A DNA stretch of 64,000 bases from CAWARU01 sp963805795 (GTDB lineage Bacteria; Pseudomonadota; Gammaproteobacteria; UBA6186; Azoamicaceae). The stretch spans positions 186,001-250,000 of the forward strand of contig CAWDVG010000002.1 in assembly GCA_963805795.1 (NCBI GenBank), given 5' to 3'. The notes under the pieces were generated by a model, which saw nothing but the letters and a program-made list of their open reading frames with translations, searched no databases and was not told the origin of the DNA. This document shows, in pieces, positions 53,389-63,315 of this stretch (the first letter of the stretch is position 1; the number at the start of each line of letters is the position of its first letter). The translations under genes were made by a program, and so were the position numbers.

Positions 53389-54696
53389 TCATACATGTTC
53401 ACTATTCAACCAACCCTCAATCCCATAAAGGGGTATTTCAACTAGATTAGATTGTTTCGCAAAGGTTCCTTCTGAAATCTTTAAACCATAAGGTGAATTA
53501 GGGTGTGATTCCATAAAGGAATGCAAACTTTTCATCCCCCCTTGTGTCCCTGATTTGACTTCAACTGGGATAATGGCTCCTTTTTTAACACAAAGAAAAT
53601 CCACTTCGGCATTACTACTTCTTGATTCTCGATGCCAATAATATAGCGAACTAGGTTTATGACTTTCTGCGTAGGCAATAAACTCTTCAGCAACAAATTG
53701 TTCTGCGATACCTCCCAGTGTTTTAAGGTTTAGTGGCGCTACAACCCATTTGGATAAATCTAAACCCAAGATTCGCTGAGCAAGTCCGACATCTAAGAAA
53801 AATGCTTTAAATTTTTTATCATCTTTTTCTGCGCCTAGAGGGTAGCTATGGCCCGAGGTATGGTAACAAACATGTACTATGCCCGCCTTTTCCAATAGGG
53901 AAAAAGCTTTTTTTAGGGAATAAGTGCTCACATCACCATCCACATTCGTAAATTTAAACTTCTTCCCCAACTGAGTTGGGATAAAATCAAATAAGGTGTT
54001 GACATATTCAATTTGATTTTGTCTTGCATATTTAGCAAAATCGTCGCGATAGGCGATGATAATTCTATCCTGAATTTCTTGACAAACATGGGCGTCTTCC
54101 TGTTTAATCCAGGCGTCTATTACTGCCGGCATCCCGCCAAGCCATAAATAATTTTTTAATGAAGCCAATAAAATTTTGTGAAAAGCTATATCTAAATGTG
54201 AATTTTCGATTAATTCATTTCTCAAATCATCTCGCTCTATAGCGGTTAAATATTCACCAAAGGAGAGTGGATAAAGATAAAGAAATTGAACACGACCAAC
54301 GGGCATTCCAATTTTTTCTAAAGTAAAATCTAACAAGGATCCAGAAGCAACCACATGAAGTTCAGGGTGCTTCTCCTTAAAAAATCTTAAAGCTTGGATG
54401 CAATTAGGACAGGCTTGAATTTCGTCTAAAAAAAGTAATGTCTTTCCTGCCTCAATTTTTTGTTGTTTATAGAGAGATATCCTCTTTAAAATATCAAGAA
54501 TATGAAGATCGCCTTCAAAAAAAGATTTAGCACTTTTATCTTCTTCAAAATTGATTTCGACAAAATTATTAAATGATTTTGCAAACTCCTTTACTAACCA
54601 AGATTTACCCACCTGACGCGCGCCCCTTAAAACGAGAGGGACTCTAGCTAGGCTGGTTTTCCATACAGCTAAGTCTGTTAATAGATCTCTTATCAC
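53389..54696 (-). CDS. AAA-type ATPase with DUF4143 nuclease-like C-terminus, second copy
   Basis: 435 residues from GTG 54696 (GAGG 8 nt upstream). Walker A in LRGARQVGKS, Walker B LLFLDEIQACP, ASGSLLDFTLEKIGMPVGRV, and DUF4143 core NAEVDFLCVKKGAIIPVEVKS. Clearly paralogous to the protein at 17142-18464 along its whole length, sharing for example HPNSPYGL versus HKNSPYGI near the end. Isolated gene with long AT-rich flanks; no partner gene is evident. Cellular role unknown. Confidence 0.9.
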   Translation of the reverse strand: MIRDLLTDLAVWKTSLARVPLVLRGARQVGKSWLVKEFAKSFNNFVEINFEEDKSAKSFFEGDLHILDILKRISLYKQQKIEAGKTLLFLDEIQACPNCIQALRFFKEKHPELHVVASGSLLDFTLEKIGMPVGRVQFLYLYPLSFGEYLTAIERDDLRNELIENSHLDIAFHKILLASLKNYLWLGGMPAVIDAWIKQEDAHVCQEIQDRIIIAYRDDFAKYARQNQIEYVNTLFDFIPTQLGKKFKFTNVDGDVSTYSLKKAFSLLEKAGIVHVCYHTSGHSYPLGAEKDDKKFKAFFLDVGLAQRILGLDLSKWVVAPLNLKTLGGIAEQFVAEEFIAYAESHKPSSLYYWHRESRSSNAEVDFLCVKKGAIIPVEVKSGTQGGMKSLHSFMESHPNSPYGLKISEGTFAKQSNLVEIPLYGIEGWLNSEHV

Positions 54697-55010
54697 TCAA
54701 CTTACCTCAAGCGCTAACCATTTAAAATTTAAGATATTTTTTTGATAATACCTCATATATTTAAAAAAATCAAGGGAATAATTTATTGTTTTTTCAAATA
54801 ATCAAGGGAATAATGTCTAATAATTTTAAAAATTCAATGTAATAATTCATTGATCATTATTTATCGTCCTCCATTCGCGAAAATCTCTAAAATGACTTTG
54901 CAAATTTTTCGAAAAAGGAGCATCATTAAAAGCTTGAGCAACCATCACTCTTCAGTAGCGAAGATCTAACTTTTGTAAAATGATTTAACTATTTTTGAGG
55001 AATTATAAAA
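54697..55010. other. Intergenic, 314 bp, AT-rich, no gene
   Basis: Divergent gap. A 14-bp direct repeat ATCAAGGGAATAAT occurs at 54769-54782 and 54801-54814, 32 nt apart, close to three helical turns, and may be paired regulator sites. Nothing else recognisable. Confidence 0.5.
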
Positions 55011-55895
55011 ATGCGTTACAAAATACTTCTTTCAATTTTATTTTGTGCCGCATATTTTTTGATTGTTTTATGCTCATGCTCATCCACATCGGTTTTTGCT
55101 AACTCCTCTACTCAAAAACAATGTGAAATGGCAACTCAAGAAATCACCAAGCAACTGGAGAATTCAAAAACAAATGTAGCTGGCTGCTTGTCTGCTTTTG
55201 AGATATATAAGAAAAATTTGAAAAAATGTTATGAATCATCGAATGAGGGTGATAGTTCAGAAGAACTACAATTTCAATTATTTTCATTCGAAGTTTCAAA
55301 TTGCTTTAAAGCTCATGACGAATATCTATTAGCAAAGGAAGTTTTTCATTTTAGCTTAAAGCATCCTAATTGGACAATGCAGCCCTATGAATGCAATGGA
55401 CATTATGCGTGGCTAGCAGCTTTAGAAAAGTTAGAAATATCTAAGGAAACCTGTTCAAAATGTATTTCCAAGCCTGAGTTAATGGATTTGCTTATTAAAT
55501 TTAAAGAAACCCAGGACACCCATATATTTAGGGCTGTCCGCGCATCAGATTTTTATTACTATACTGCTATGGAAGGTTGCAATGAACCCTTAAGCAACGT
55601 AGAAAAAATTTTTAAAGAACGATTTGTAAACTCTAAAAATTGGAAATCAGAGCCGGTTTATTGGGAACATAGTGACTTACTAGGAGACAATTATTATTAT
55701 GTTGCTTTTAATGGATTTGCAAAAAATCCAAACGAGCAATTAATATTAGTTTTTTATGATCTATCTGCTGAAAGCGCAGATAAAACCCAACCCGATCTGC
55801 CCTGCTATGTATTGACAGGGTATCGCTATTATGAGAACATTAAAGAAATGAATAAAGATGGGTATACTTTTGAGCCCAAGAAGCAACCTAATTGA
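55011..55895 (+). CDS. Exported protein of unknown function
   Basis: 294 residues with an N-terminal signal (ILLSILFCAAYFLIVLC). The following CSCSSTSVFANS could be a poor lipobox or a signal-peptidase I site at VFA. The mature part has many cysteines (about nine), suggesting disulfides, and no known domain; EVFHFSLKHPNWTMQPYECN and WKSEPVYWEHSDLLGDNYYY are its most distinctive stretches. ATG 55011 has GAGGAA 8 nt upstream. Single gene. Confidence 0.7.
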   Translation: MRYKILLSILFCAAYFLIVLCSCSSTSVFANSSTQKQCEMATQEITKQLENSKTNVAGCLSAFEIYKKNLKKCYESSNEGDSSEELQFQLFSFEVSNCFKAHDEYLLAKEVFHFSLKHPNWTMQPYECNGHYAWLAALEKLEISKETCSKCISKPELMDLLIKFKETQDTHIFRAVRASDFYYYTAMEGCNEPLSNVEKIFKERFVNSKNWKSEPVYWEHSDLLGDNYYYVAFNGFAKNPNEQLILVFYDLSAESADKTQPDLPCYVLTGYRYYENIKEMNKDGYTFEPKKQPN

Positions 55896-55935
55896 TTTTT
55901 AATTTATAATATTTTAATGGTGTGAACATGACATT

Positions 55936-57363
55936 TTAGTCTTTCTGAAAAGAATAAATCGATCCCAATTGTAATAGGCTAGTTAATTCATCCAGTGAAG
56001 TTTTAGACTCCTCTATTAATAAAGGATCTAACAAATCTTCATCTCTTATGCTTTCTCGATAAAAACGTTTAACCCAATGTGTTAATTTTTGATATTTGTC
56101 CTCATCTAAAAAGATCTCGGGCATCAAGGCATTTTGCTCATCTTCACTTAATACAACGCGCAAACGCAAGCAAGCAGGACCCCCACCATTTTTCATGCTT
56201 TCACAACAATCAACAAAATGGAGTTGCCGAATCGGATTATCACTTTCTAATATCTTTTGAACCACTTTGAATGCGCTAGGAATTTCACGACATTCTTCTG
56301 GAGCAATTAAAGCCATGTCATTATTAGGCAAAGAGACTAATTGGCTATTAAAGAGATAAGATTGCACAGCATGTATCACACTTATTTCAGACTCCTTTAT
56401 ATTAATAAAATGAATTGGAAAGGAAGCCCTAGATTGTAAGGTCTGATATAATAAATCGATATCTTCTTCAAAAGCAAGTTCATGGGTTAAAAATACATTT
56501 TTATTCATAACAGAAATGACATCATTATGGAAAACCCCTTTGTCGATGACATGTGGGTTTTGCTTAACAAAAATGCAAGCGTTTTTATTGAGGAGATGAC
56601 GGCGTGCGATAGCTTGTGAGGCCACCAAGGTTTGTCTTGCGGGAAAAATTCTCGGGGTATAATTTTCATGTTTCTTCGTTTTAATAGGGTGAGTGGAGGC
56701 GTTCATTTGTGAACTCATTCTTGGATCATCAAAGCCTTTACGACCATAGACAAAAATTTCCAATCCCGAGTCACCATACTGTAAACACAAGCGATTATGA
56801 TTGGCTGCGCCTTCATCGCCAAAACTAGTATGTGAAGGCAGTGGGGGATGAACCACAAATTTGCTTTCATCGAAAAATATGCGTTTCAATACTAGATAGG
56901 TAAACTCAGTTTCGATGGATCGATGAAAATGACTAATCAAATTTGCCGGGGTAATATGCAGCTTGGCATCTTGACTATCTGGGCTAGGCGTCACCGTCGC
57001 AGCATTGGCGGACCACATACTAGAAGAGGAATAACAAGCGTAGAATAATGAGGGTGCAATTTTTTTCGACTGATTTAATATTTGAATATCAGTACCTGAA
57101 AAGCCTAAATTTCTTAGCATCGGCAAATTCGGACGTTCATGTGGGGGTAAGATTCCTTGTTTTAAACCCAATTGCATTAACAAATGCATTTTACGCAAGC
57201 CTTGCAAGGCTGCTTCTCTAGGATGAGAAACTTGACGGATATTCTCAAGAGATGCCAGATTACCAAAAGCGAGTCCTGCATAATTATGGGTTGGGCCCAC
57301 TAAAGCATCGAAATTAACTTCAATATAGTCTCGGTTGTGTTTTGATTCTTTTACTTGGATCAT
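55936..57363 (-). CDS. astB: N-succinylarginine dihydrolase
   Basis: Second step of the arginine succinyltransferase pathway: succinylarginine to succinylornithine, CO2 and ammonia. 475 residues. EVNFDALVGPTHNYAGLAFG at the N-terminus and MKNGGGPACLRLRVVL with the catalytic Cys are diagnostic; HNDVISVMN and SFGDEGAANHNRL are also conserved. Last gene of the minus-strand cluster, 30 nt after astD. Confidence 0.96.
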   Translation of the reverse strand: MIQVKESKHNRDYIEVNFDALVGPTHNYAGLAFGNLASLENIRQVSHPREAALQGLRKMHLLMQLGLKQGILPPHERPNLPMLRNLGFSGTDIQILNQSKKIAPSLFYACYSSSSMWSANAATVTPSPDSQDAKLHITPANLISHFHRSIETEFTYLVLKRIFFDESKFVVHPPLPSHTSFGDEGAANHNRLCLQYGDSGLEIFVYGRKGFDDPRMSSQMNASTHPIKTKKHENYTPRIFPARQTLVASQAIARRHLLNKNACIFVKQNPHVIDKGVFHNDVISVMNKNVFLTHELAFEEDIDLLYQTLQSRASFPIHFINIKESEISVIHAVQSYLFNSQLVSLPNNDMALIAPEECREIPSAFKVVQKILESDNPIRQLHFVDCCESMKNGGGPACLRLRVVLSEDEQNALMPEIFLDEDKYQKLTHWVKRFYRESIRDEDLLDPLLIEESKTSLDELTSLLQLGSIYSFQKD

Positions 57364-57393
57364 CCTGTTGTTTCCATACCACTAAACTCATTA

Positions 57394-58866
57394 CTACAAA
57401 CTAACTCCTGGAGACAATTTGTCGGGTAGCTTTAAACTTTGTTCAAACAAGCTGGCCACAGGATATGCACAATAATCTGCTGCGTAATACCCAGAAGGAC
57501 GAAAATTACCACTTCTTCCGATGCCACCAAAAGGCGCTTGGCTGCTTGCTCCTGTGGTGGGGCGATTCCAATTGATAAGACCCGCGCGCATTTGGTTATA
57601 AAATTGTTCAAATAATTTTTCTTCTGCCGTTAGAAGAGCAGAGGACAAACCATAGGTAGTATTGTTGGCCTCTGCAATAGCTGCTGTAAAATCCTTAACC
57701 CAAATCAACTGTAATAAGGGTCCAAAAATTTCTTCATCTTCCCGATTTTTAAGTGTGCTCACATCAATAAGACCAGGTGATAAAAATGCACCTACTGTTC
57801 CTAAATCTCGCATTTCAACTAAGACTTTAGCACCTTTCTGTATGAGCTCCTGATAGCTTTTGAAAATATGAATTTTTGCTTCTTTAGAAATCACGGGGCC
57901 CATAAAGGGTTCGGGTTTTTGAGTATAAGGACCCACAACAATTTTTTGAGTAGCGTTAATCAACTTTTCAATAAAACGTTCCCCATTTTCATTTTGAGTG
58001 ACGATTAGTCGTCTGGCACAAGTACAACGTTGACCAGAAGTTAAAAATGCAGAATGTATGGTATGATAAACGGCGGCATCCAATTCCTGTTCATTTTTTA
58101 TATCATGTACAACCAAGGGATTATTTCCACCCATTTCTAACGCTAGAATTTTTCCCGGATGCTTTGCTAATGTAAGATTAATATTTTGTCCGGTTCGATA
58201 ACTGCCGGTGAATAATACACCGTTTATATCCTGATGCTCCACTAAATCACTTCCAACTTCACCTGCCCCTTGTAATAAATTAATAACACCAGGCGGCAAA
58301 CCTGCTTCCTCCCAATATTTAATAATGGTTTCTGTGATCAAAGGTGTTAAAGGACTGCCCTTTAGAACCACCGTATTACCTGCTAAAAGTGCAGGGATAA
58401 TATGACCATTGGGAAGATGTGCAGGGAAATTAAAGGGACTGAAAACAGCCAGTGCACCATGGGGAAAATGTTTAACTTTGGAAATACCCGCGGGTGTAGG
58501 GTTGGTTTTTTCAGGGCAACGCTCCCGATACGCTTCTAATGCAGTGGGGAGTTTATTGATCATTGAGCTGATTTCAGCTTCTGCTTCCCAAAGCGGTTTT
58601 CCATTTTCCTGTGCCAATATTTCACTTAAGGTTTTGCGTCTGGATTCAATGATTTTTTGAAACCTATTTATTTTTTCTAGCCTTTCTTCGAAAGAACGTA
58701 CAGACCAGGTATTAAATGCGGCCTTTGCAGCCTGACAGGCCAGATCCACCTGAGCTTTCGAGGCATCTTTTCCTTCCCAAAGTGTTTCATCCGTCGCAGG
58801 ATTCATTGAAACCATGATATTGCCTTCACCCTGAATCCATTGATTATTAATAAAATGGTGAGACAT
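57394..58866 (-). CDS. astD: N-succinylglutamate 5-semialdehyde dehydrogenase
   Basis: NAD-dependent aldehyde dehydrogenase of the AST pathway, 490 residues. AVFSPFNFPAHLPNGHIIPA, LALEMGGNNPLVV with the general-base Glu, and FLTSGQRCTCARRL with the catalytic Cys are intact. AGGAGA precedes ATG 58866. It lies between astA (9 nt) and astB. Confidence 0.96.
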   Translation of the reverse strand: MSHHFINNQWIQGEGNIMVSMNPATDETLWEGKDASKAQVDLACQAAKAAFNTWSVRSFEERLEKINRFQKIIESRRKTLSEILAQENGKPLWEAEAEISSMINKLPTALEAYRERCPEKTNPTPAGISKVKHFPHGALAVFSPFNFPAHLPNGHIIPALLAGNTVVLKGSPLTPLITETIIKYWEEAGLPPGVINLLQGAGEVGSDLVEHQDINGVLFTGSYRTGQNINLTLAKHPGKILALEMGGNNPLVVHDIKNEQELDAAVYHTIHSAFLTSGQRCTCARRLIVTQNENGERFIEKLINATQKIVVGPYTQKPEPFMGPVISKEAKIHIFKSYQELIQKGAKVLVEMRDLGTVGAFLSPGLIDVSTLKNREDEEIFGPLLQLIWVKDFTAAIAEANNTTYGLSSALLTAEEKLFEQFYNQMRAGLINWNRPTTGASSQAPFGGIGRSGNFRPSGYYAADYCAYPVASLFEQSLKLPDKLSPGVSL

Positions 58867-58875
58867 AATTTTCTC

Positions 58876-59934
58876 CTAACGAAAAGCACATAGACGTATT
58901 TTATCTCCAATAGATAATTCTAATAATTGAACGATACTTTTTTCTAAAAATACCCCTTCCTCTTTATGCCATTGGACCTTAGCCAAGGTTGCTCGAAAAT
59001 TAAGCTTCGCATTACAAACTATATAAAGGAAGTCTTTCGATTCATCTTTCGACACAGGCGGCAGAAAGCCCACGATAATAGCAACTTGACTGGTTTTGAC
59101 TGTTCGAATATCTTTTTTTCTAGCTTCTAGAATCGGACCACCATCAAACACATCAATATGATTTTGAAAGAAAAATCCTTCTTTCCCCAATGTGTGTAAT
59201 GCAGGTTTGGTGTTAACATTCACCTCTCCAATGATTTTTTGGGTAGCTAAGGGTAATAATGGCACATAAATAGGCAATCTTGGGTTTAACTCTGTAACGA
59301 TATGTGTCCCTTCGATAGCCAATATTTTTTCTGCCTCAATAATATCCATATTATAAAAACGTTGTCCTACACTATCCCAAAATGGAAATTCCATATTTTG
59401 ATCATATACTCCTCGCATCTCTGCAATAATTCTATTTGAAAAGAAATCAGGAAATTCTGCAATAAATAATAACCGGGTGCGAGACAGTAAGGACCCCTCC
59501 CCCAAAGACCTATTGGCAGGATTGATGAATAACGTACAAAGCAAGCTGCTGTCTTGATAGTCATTACTCAGATATAAAATTTTATTGGGTTGTGTGATAG
59601 CGTTTTCCTGATGAAGATCAAGCGATCGATATTTTTGAATTAAAGTGGTTACATAATAAGTATAATAAGGCCCATGATAGGCCACTTGGGCCTCTATGGC
59701 TGAGGTGCCAATGATTCTCTCTTCTTCTAGGTCTTCTAAAACAAAAAAAAATATTCTGGCCTGCTCTTCATTTATCTGAGCAAAACTTTCCATTGAACGA
59801 TTAATCTTATTTGCAAGAAACTTTCTATCGTTTAAAAGTGACGGCAAACTACCGTCTACTTTGCTGGCAATATCGCAAAGAGATATTAGGTCATTTTCTC
59901 TCACCGGACGAATTAATACATTATTCTTTTCCAT
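58876..59934 (-). CDS. astA: Arginine N-succinyltransferase
   Basis: First step of the AST pathway, succinyl-CoA plus arginine. 352 residues, acyl-CoA N-acyltransferase fold. LIRPVRENDLISLCDIASKV, LCTLFINPANRSLGEGSLLS, and EMRGVYDQNMEFPFWDSVG match the family, as does FFQNHIDVFDGGPILEA. Its start at 59934 lies inside the 3' end of the M20 hydrolase gene (14-nt overlap), indicating coupling. Confidence 0.95.
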   Translation of the reverse strand: MEKNNVLIRPVRENDLISLCDIASKVDGSLPSLLNDRKFLANKINRSMESFAQINEEQARIFFFVLEDLEEERIIGTSAIEAQVAYHGPYYTYYVTTLIQKYRSLDLHQENAITQPNKILYLSNDYQDSSLLCTLFINPANRSLGEGSLLSRTRLLFIAEFPDFFSNRIIAEMRGVYDQNMEFPFWDSVGQRFYNMDIIEAEKILAIEGTHIVTELNPRLPIYVPLLPLATQKIIGEVNVNTKPALHTLGKEGFFFQNHIDVFDGGPILEARKKDIRTVKTSQVAIIVGFLPPVSKDESKDFLYIVCNAKLNFRATLAKVQWHKEEGVFLEKSIVQLLELSIGDKIRLCAFR

Positions 59935-61150
59935 CCACTAAGGATACACCATTATATTCTTGAATATAGAATTCATTTTCACTTAAATGGGTCAAAATAT
60001 CCAAACTCAGTTGTGCTCTTTTCCCTAGGCTATCAATTAATAAATATTCTCCTTCGCTATGAATTTTTCCACCGCAAACACCTAATGTATCTATATTAGG
60101 CAATCCTGCTGCCGACATATTGTTACCATCACTGCAGCCACCACTCAGTTTCCAGCTTAGGTTTTGGCCTTCTTTCCGTGCTAGTTCAGCCACCCATTCG
60201 TATAATTTCAATGTTTTACCCTTTAATTCTTTAGGTTTTCGAGTAAATTGGCCAATAAACTCCACTTTTACTTCTCTGGCTTTCTGAACCTTAGCCAAAC
60301 ACCGTTCTATTTCGGTTCGCACCCAAATCTCATCTTCCATTTTTAGAATACGAATATCTAATCGCGCGATGGCAAGATTAGGAACCACATTAACTGACCC
60401 ACCACCTTCAACTTTCCCGACATTCACGGTCAGACCTTCGCGTTGCTGATTTAAGCTTTCAAGTTCAAGAATAATATCAGCCAAAGCACAAATGGCGTTG
60501 CGCCCTAAATGAAAATCACGCCCAGCATGCGCAGCTTGTCCATGCACCACAATGGCAAATTTTCCACTTCCTTTTCGTGCACCTGCAAGTGTACCCTGTT
60601 CATCCATGGCCGGTTCAAAAAGCAAGGCCAAATGATGCATTTTTGCTCGCTCATTTAAAAAAGGAGCAGACGCGAGTGATCCAATTTCTTCATCAGGATT
60701 AATCAAAAGTTCCCAGCCCAAGTTTTTAGCTTGGGGACATTTTTCAAAAGCTTTGAGCGCTTCTAATATCACACATAGACCACCCTTCATATCGGTAACA
60801 CCGGGTCCCACCAAGATATTGGGATCATCATTTTTATAAAATGCTCGTTGAAAGGGATGGTCTAGAGGAAATACAGTATCCATATGTCCCATCAGTAATA
60901 CTTGCTGTGGTGCTTTAGGTCGTTTCCAAAAACGAAGTAAAGGCCCAACCGCTACTTTTTTGGATAATCCTTCATTATCAATTTGTTCAATGGGGGGGAG
61001 TGGTAGTATTTCTCCTTCACACTCTAATACAGAAAAAGCTTCTGTTAATACAGCGGACATCCGTTCCAAGCCCAATACATTGTAACTACCGGTATTGATG
61101 TTGGACCATTGCAGAACCCGATCTGCCATTTCCTGAGCGTTAAAATCCAT
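59921..61150 (-). CDS. M20-family metallohydrolase at the head of the ast genes
   Basis: 409 residues from ATG 61150 (AAGGA 8 nt upstream); a longer frame to 61183 overlaps spoT and lacks family residues. All M20 di-zinc and catalytic residues are seen: GHMDTVFP (His and Asp), GVTDMKGG (Asp), NPDEEIGS (Glu-Glu), and GGKIHSEGEY (His). The dimerisation domain has HGQAAHAGRDFHLGRNA, typical of the CPG2/ArgE-like group. In the AST pathway the last step is normally done by the M14 enzyme AstE; the overlap with astA suggests this unrelated hydrolase performs succinylglutamate or a related deacylation here (inference). Confidence 0.88.
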   Translation of the reverse strand: MDFNAQEMADRVLQWSNINTGSYNVLGLERMSAVLTEAFSVLECEGEILPLPPIEQIDNEGLSKKVAVGPLLRFWKRPKAPQQVLLMGHMDTVFPLDHPFQRAFYKNDDPNILVGPGVTDMKGGLCVILEALKAFEKCPQAKNLGWELLINPDEEIGSLASAPFLNERAKMHHLALLFEPAMDEQGTLAGARKGSGKFAIVVHGQAAHAGRDFHLGRNAICALADIILELESLNQQREGLTVNVGKVEGGGSVNVVPNLAIARLDIRILKMEDEIWVRTEIERCLAKVQKAREVKVEFIGQFTRKPKELKGKTLKLYEWVAELARKEGQNLSWKLSGGCSDGNNMSAAGLPNIDTLGVCGGKIHSEGEYLLIDSLGKRAQLSLDILTHLSENEFYIQEYNGVSLVDGKE

Positions 61151-61167
61151 GAAAATTTTCCTTTTAT

Positions 61168-63291
61168 TTATTTTCCTCGCCAAACACGAGTCACCCCTTC
61201 TGCTCCCCTTAATTGTTTCATAATACGCGTTAAATGCTGGCGATTTTTAATATATAAAAGAAAGGTGATGGAGTTATGATGACTATCACGCTCATCTATA
61301 TAAACATCTTCGATATTTGCCTCATTATCTGCCAGAATGTTAGCAAGGGTAGCAAGTGCCCCGCGTTTATTAATAATTTCGATACGCAATTCAACCAAAA
61401 ACTCACCTTGAATATTATCAGCCCATTTTACAAATATATATTTTTCAGGGTATTTATGCATCTCAGATACGTTTTTACAATTTTCACGATGAATGACAAT
61501 ACCTCGCCCCGAACTTAAATGGCCTACAATAGCATCACCCGGAATGGGACGGCAACACTTAGCATAGATAACCACCATGCCTTCTGTGCCTTTGATAGCC
61601 AAAGGCACCAGTGAACATTCTTGATCTTCTCGGTTTAAGTCTTCTGCTAAACGTCTGGCAGTGAGCGCAGCTACCTGGTTCCCTAAACCCACTTCTTCAA
61701 ATAAATGATCCGCACTCTCTAACTTTAATTCTCGTAATACAGCAGCCATTCTTTCAATGGGTATATTGTCTAAACTGACGGCTAATCCGGCTAAAGCACG
61801 TTCTAGCAAGCGTTTTCCTAATATTTTGGCTTCACTGTCTTGCTGGGTCTTCAGCCAATGTCGAATATTACTTCTGGCTTTCCCGGTAACAACAAAACTT
61901 AACCAAGCAGGATTCGGATGAGCACCTTCTGCTGTGATAATTTCAATGGTTTGACCGCTGGTAATACGGGTACTTAAAGGAACTAAACGTCGGTCAATTT
62001 TGACAGCGATACAAGTATTGCCAACATCAGTATGAACTGCATAAGCAAAATCCACTGCAGTGGCTCCGCTTTGCAATGATAATATATCTCCCCCGGGAGT
62101 AAAAACATATACCTCATCCGGATACAAATCAACCTTCACATGTTCGATAAATTCCAATGAATTTCTAGTTTTTTTTTGAATTTCTAAAATACTTTTTAAC
62201 CATTCTCTCGCACGCATTTCGGCTTCGCTACTGTTTGCATCTTTTGCCGATTTATATAACCAATGTGCAGCAATTCCATTTTCCGCCATTCTATCCATTT
62301 CTTCGGTGCGTATTTGAATTTCCACCGGAACCCCAAAAGGCGCTACTACGGTTGTATGGATAGATTGATAACCATTCGATTTTGGCACAGCAATATAATC
62401 TTTAAAACGTCCGTGAATGGGTTTATATAGATTATGAACAACACCCAAAACACGATAGCAAGTATCCACTTTATCTACTAAAACTCTTAAGGCATAGACA
62501 TCCATAATCTCAGAAAGCGATAAATCTTTTTTTCTCATTTTTCGATAGAGGCTATAAAGATGTTTTTCTCTACCCAGAATAACAAAAGGAATCACATTTT
62601 CTTGTTCTAAACGATTTTTTAAATTGGCCTCTAGGGCTTGAATGATCTCTTTTCGATTACCTCGTGCTTTTTTGACAGCTTCTTTTAGGACCCGATATCG
62701 CACGGGGTATAAAAATGAAAAACCAATATCTTCAAATTCTACCCTAAAATTATTCATTCCCAAACGACTGGCAATAGGGGCATAAATCTCTAGGGTTTCT
62801 CTTGCAATACGACGTTGTTTTTCGCGTGGTAATGATTCTAGCGTTCTTAGGTTATGCAACCTATCTGCAAGCTTGACTAGGATGACACGAATATCTTGTG
62901 CCATTGCCAACATCATTTTTCGAAGATTTTCTGCTTGCGCTTCTGCATGACTTTCAAATTTGATGACATCCAGCTTGCTAACACCATCCACCAGTTCTGC
63001 TATTTCATCACCAAATTTACAGGCCAAAGCGGCTTTATCTAGGTGTGTATCTTCAATAACATCATGGAGAATAGCTGCCATGATACTTTGATGATCCATA
63101 TGCATGTTAGCAAGGATACGGGCAACTTCTATAGGGTGAGTTATGTAGGGTTCACCTGAAAGCCGATGTTGTCCTTCATGGGCATTTTCAGCAAATAGAT
63201 AGGCTTCATAGATTAAAGCAATCTGTTCCTCTCTAAGGTAAACTGCCAATAGAATCCCGTAAATCAGCAAATTGAAACACGCCTTCCCCAA
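61168..63291 (-). CDS. spoT: Bifunctional (p)ppGpp synthetase/hydrolase SpoT
   Basis: HD hydrolase domain (HDVIEDT, KLADRLHNLRTL), synthetase domain with the RxKD-type motif MRKKDL and VPKSNGYQSIHTTVVAPFG, TGS domain (YVFTPGGDILSLQSGATAVD) and C-terminal ACT domain. 707 residues from a TTG at 63291. The first 17 residues look wrong: a different frame from ATG 63304 encodes MDGPFGEGVFQFADLRDSIG and meets the family sequence YLREEQIALIYEAY if one A of 63240-63242 is removed. That N-terminus fits SpoT better, so a frameshift or base error is likely. Downstream of rpoZ, as usual. Confidence 0.93.
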   Translation of the reverse strand: MGKACFNLLIYGILLAVYLREEQIALIYEAYLFAENAHEGQHRLSGEPYITHPIEVARILANMHMDHQSIMAAILHDVIEDTHLDKAALACKFGDEIAELVDGVSKLDVIKFESHAEAQAENLRKMMLAMAQDIRVILVKLADRLHNLRTLESLPREKQRRIARETLEIYAPIASRLGMNNFRVEFEDIGFSFLYPVRYRVLKEAVKKARGNRKEIIQALEANLKNRLEQENVIPFVILGREKHLYSLYRKMRKKDLSLSEIMDVYALRVLVDKVDTCYRVLGVVHNLYKPIHGRFKDYIAVPKSNGYQSIHTTVVAPFGVPVEIQIRTEEMDRMAENGIAAHWLYKSAKDANSSEAEMRAREWLKSILEIQKKTRNSLEFIEHVKVDLYPDEVYVFTPGGDILSLQSGATAVDFAYAVHTDVGNTCIAVKIDRRLVPLSTRITSGQTIEIITAEGAHPNPAWLSFVVTGKARSNIRHWLKTQQDSEAKILGKRLLERALAGLAVSLDNIPIERMAAVLRELKLESADHLFEEVGLGNQVAALTARRLAEDLNREDQECSLVPLAIKGTEGMVVIYAKCCRPIPGDAIVGHLSSGRGIVIHRENCKNVSEMHKYPEKYIFVKWADNIQGEFLVELRIEIINKRGALATLANILADNEANIEDVYIDERDSHHNSITFLLYIKNRQHLTRIMKQLRGAEGVTRVWRGK

Positions 63292-63315
63292 AAGGCCCGT
63301 CCATAAAAAGGGGCC

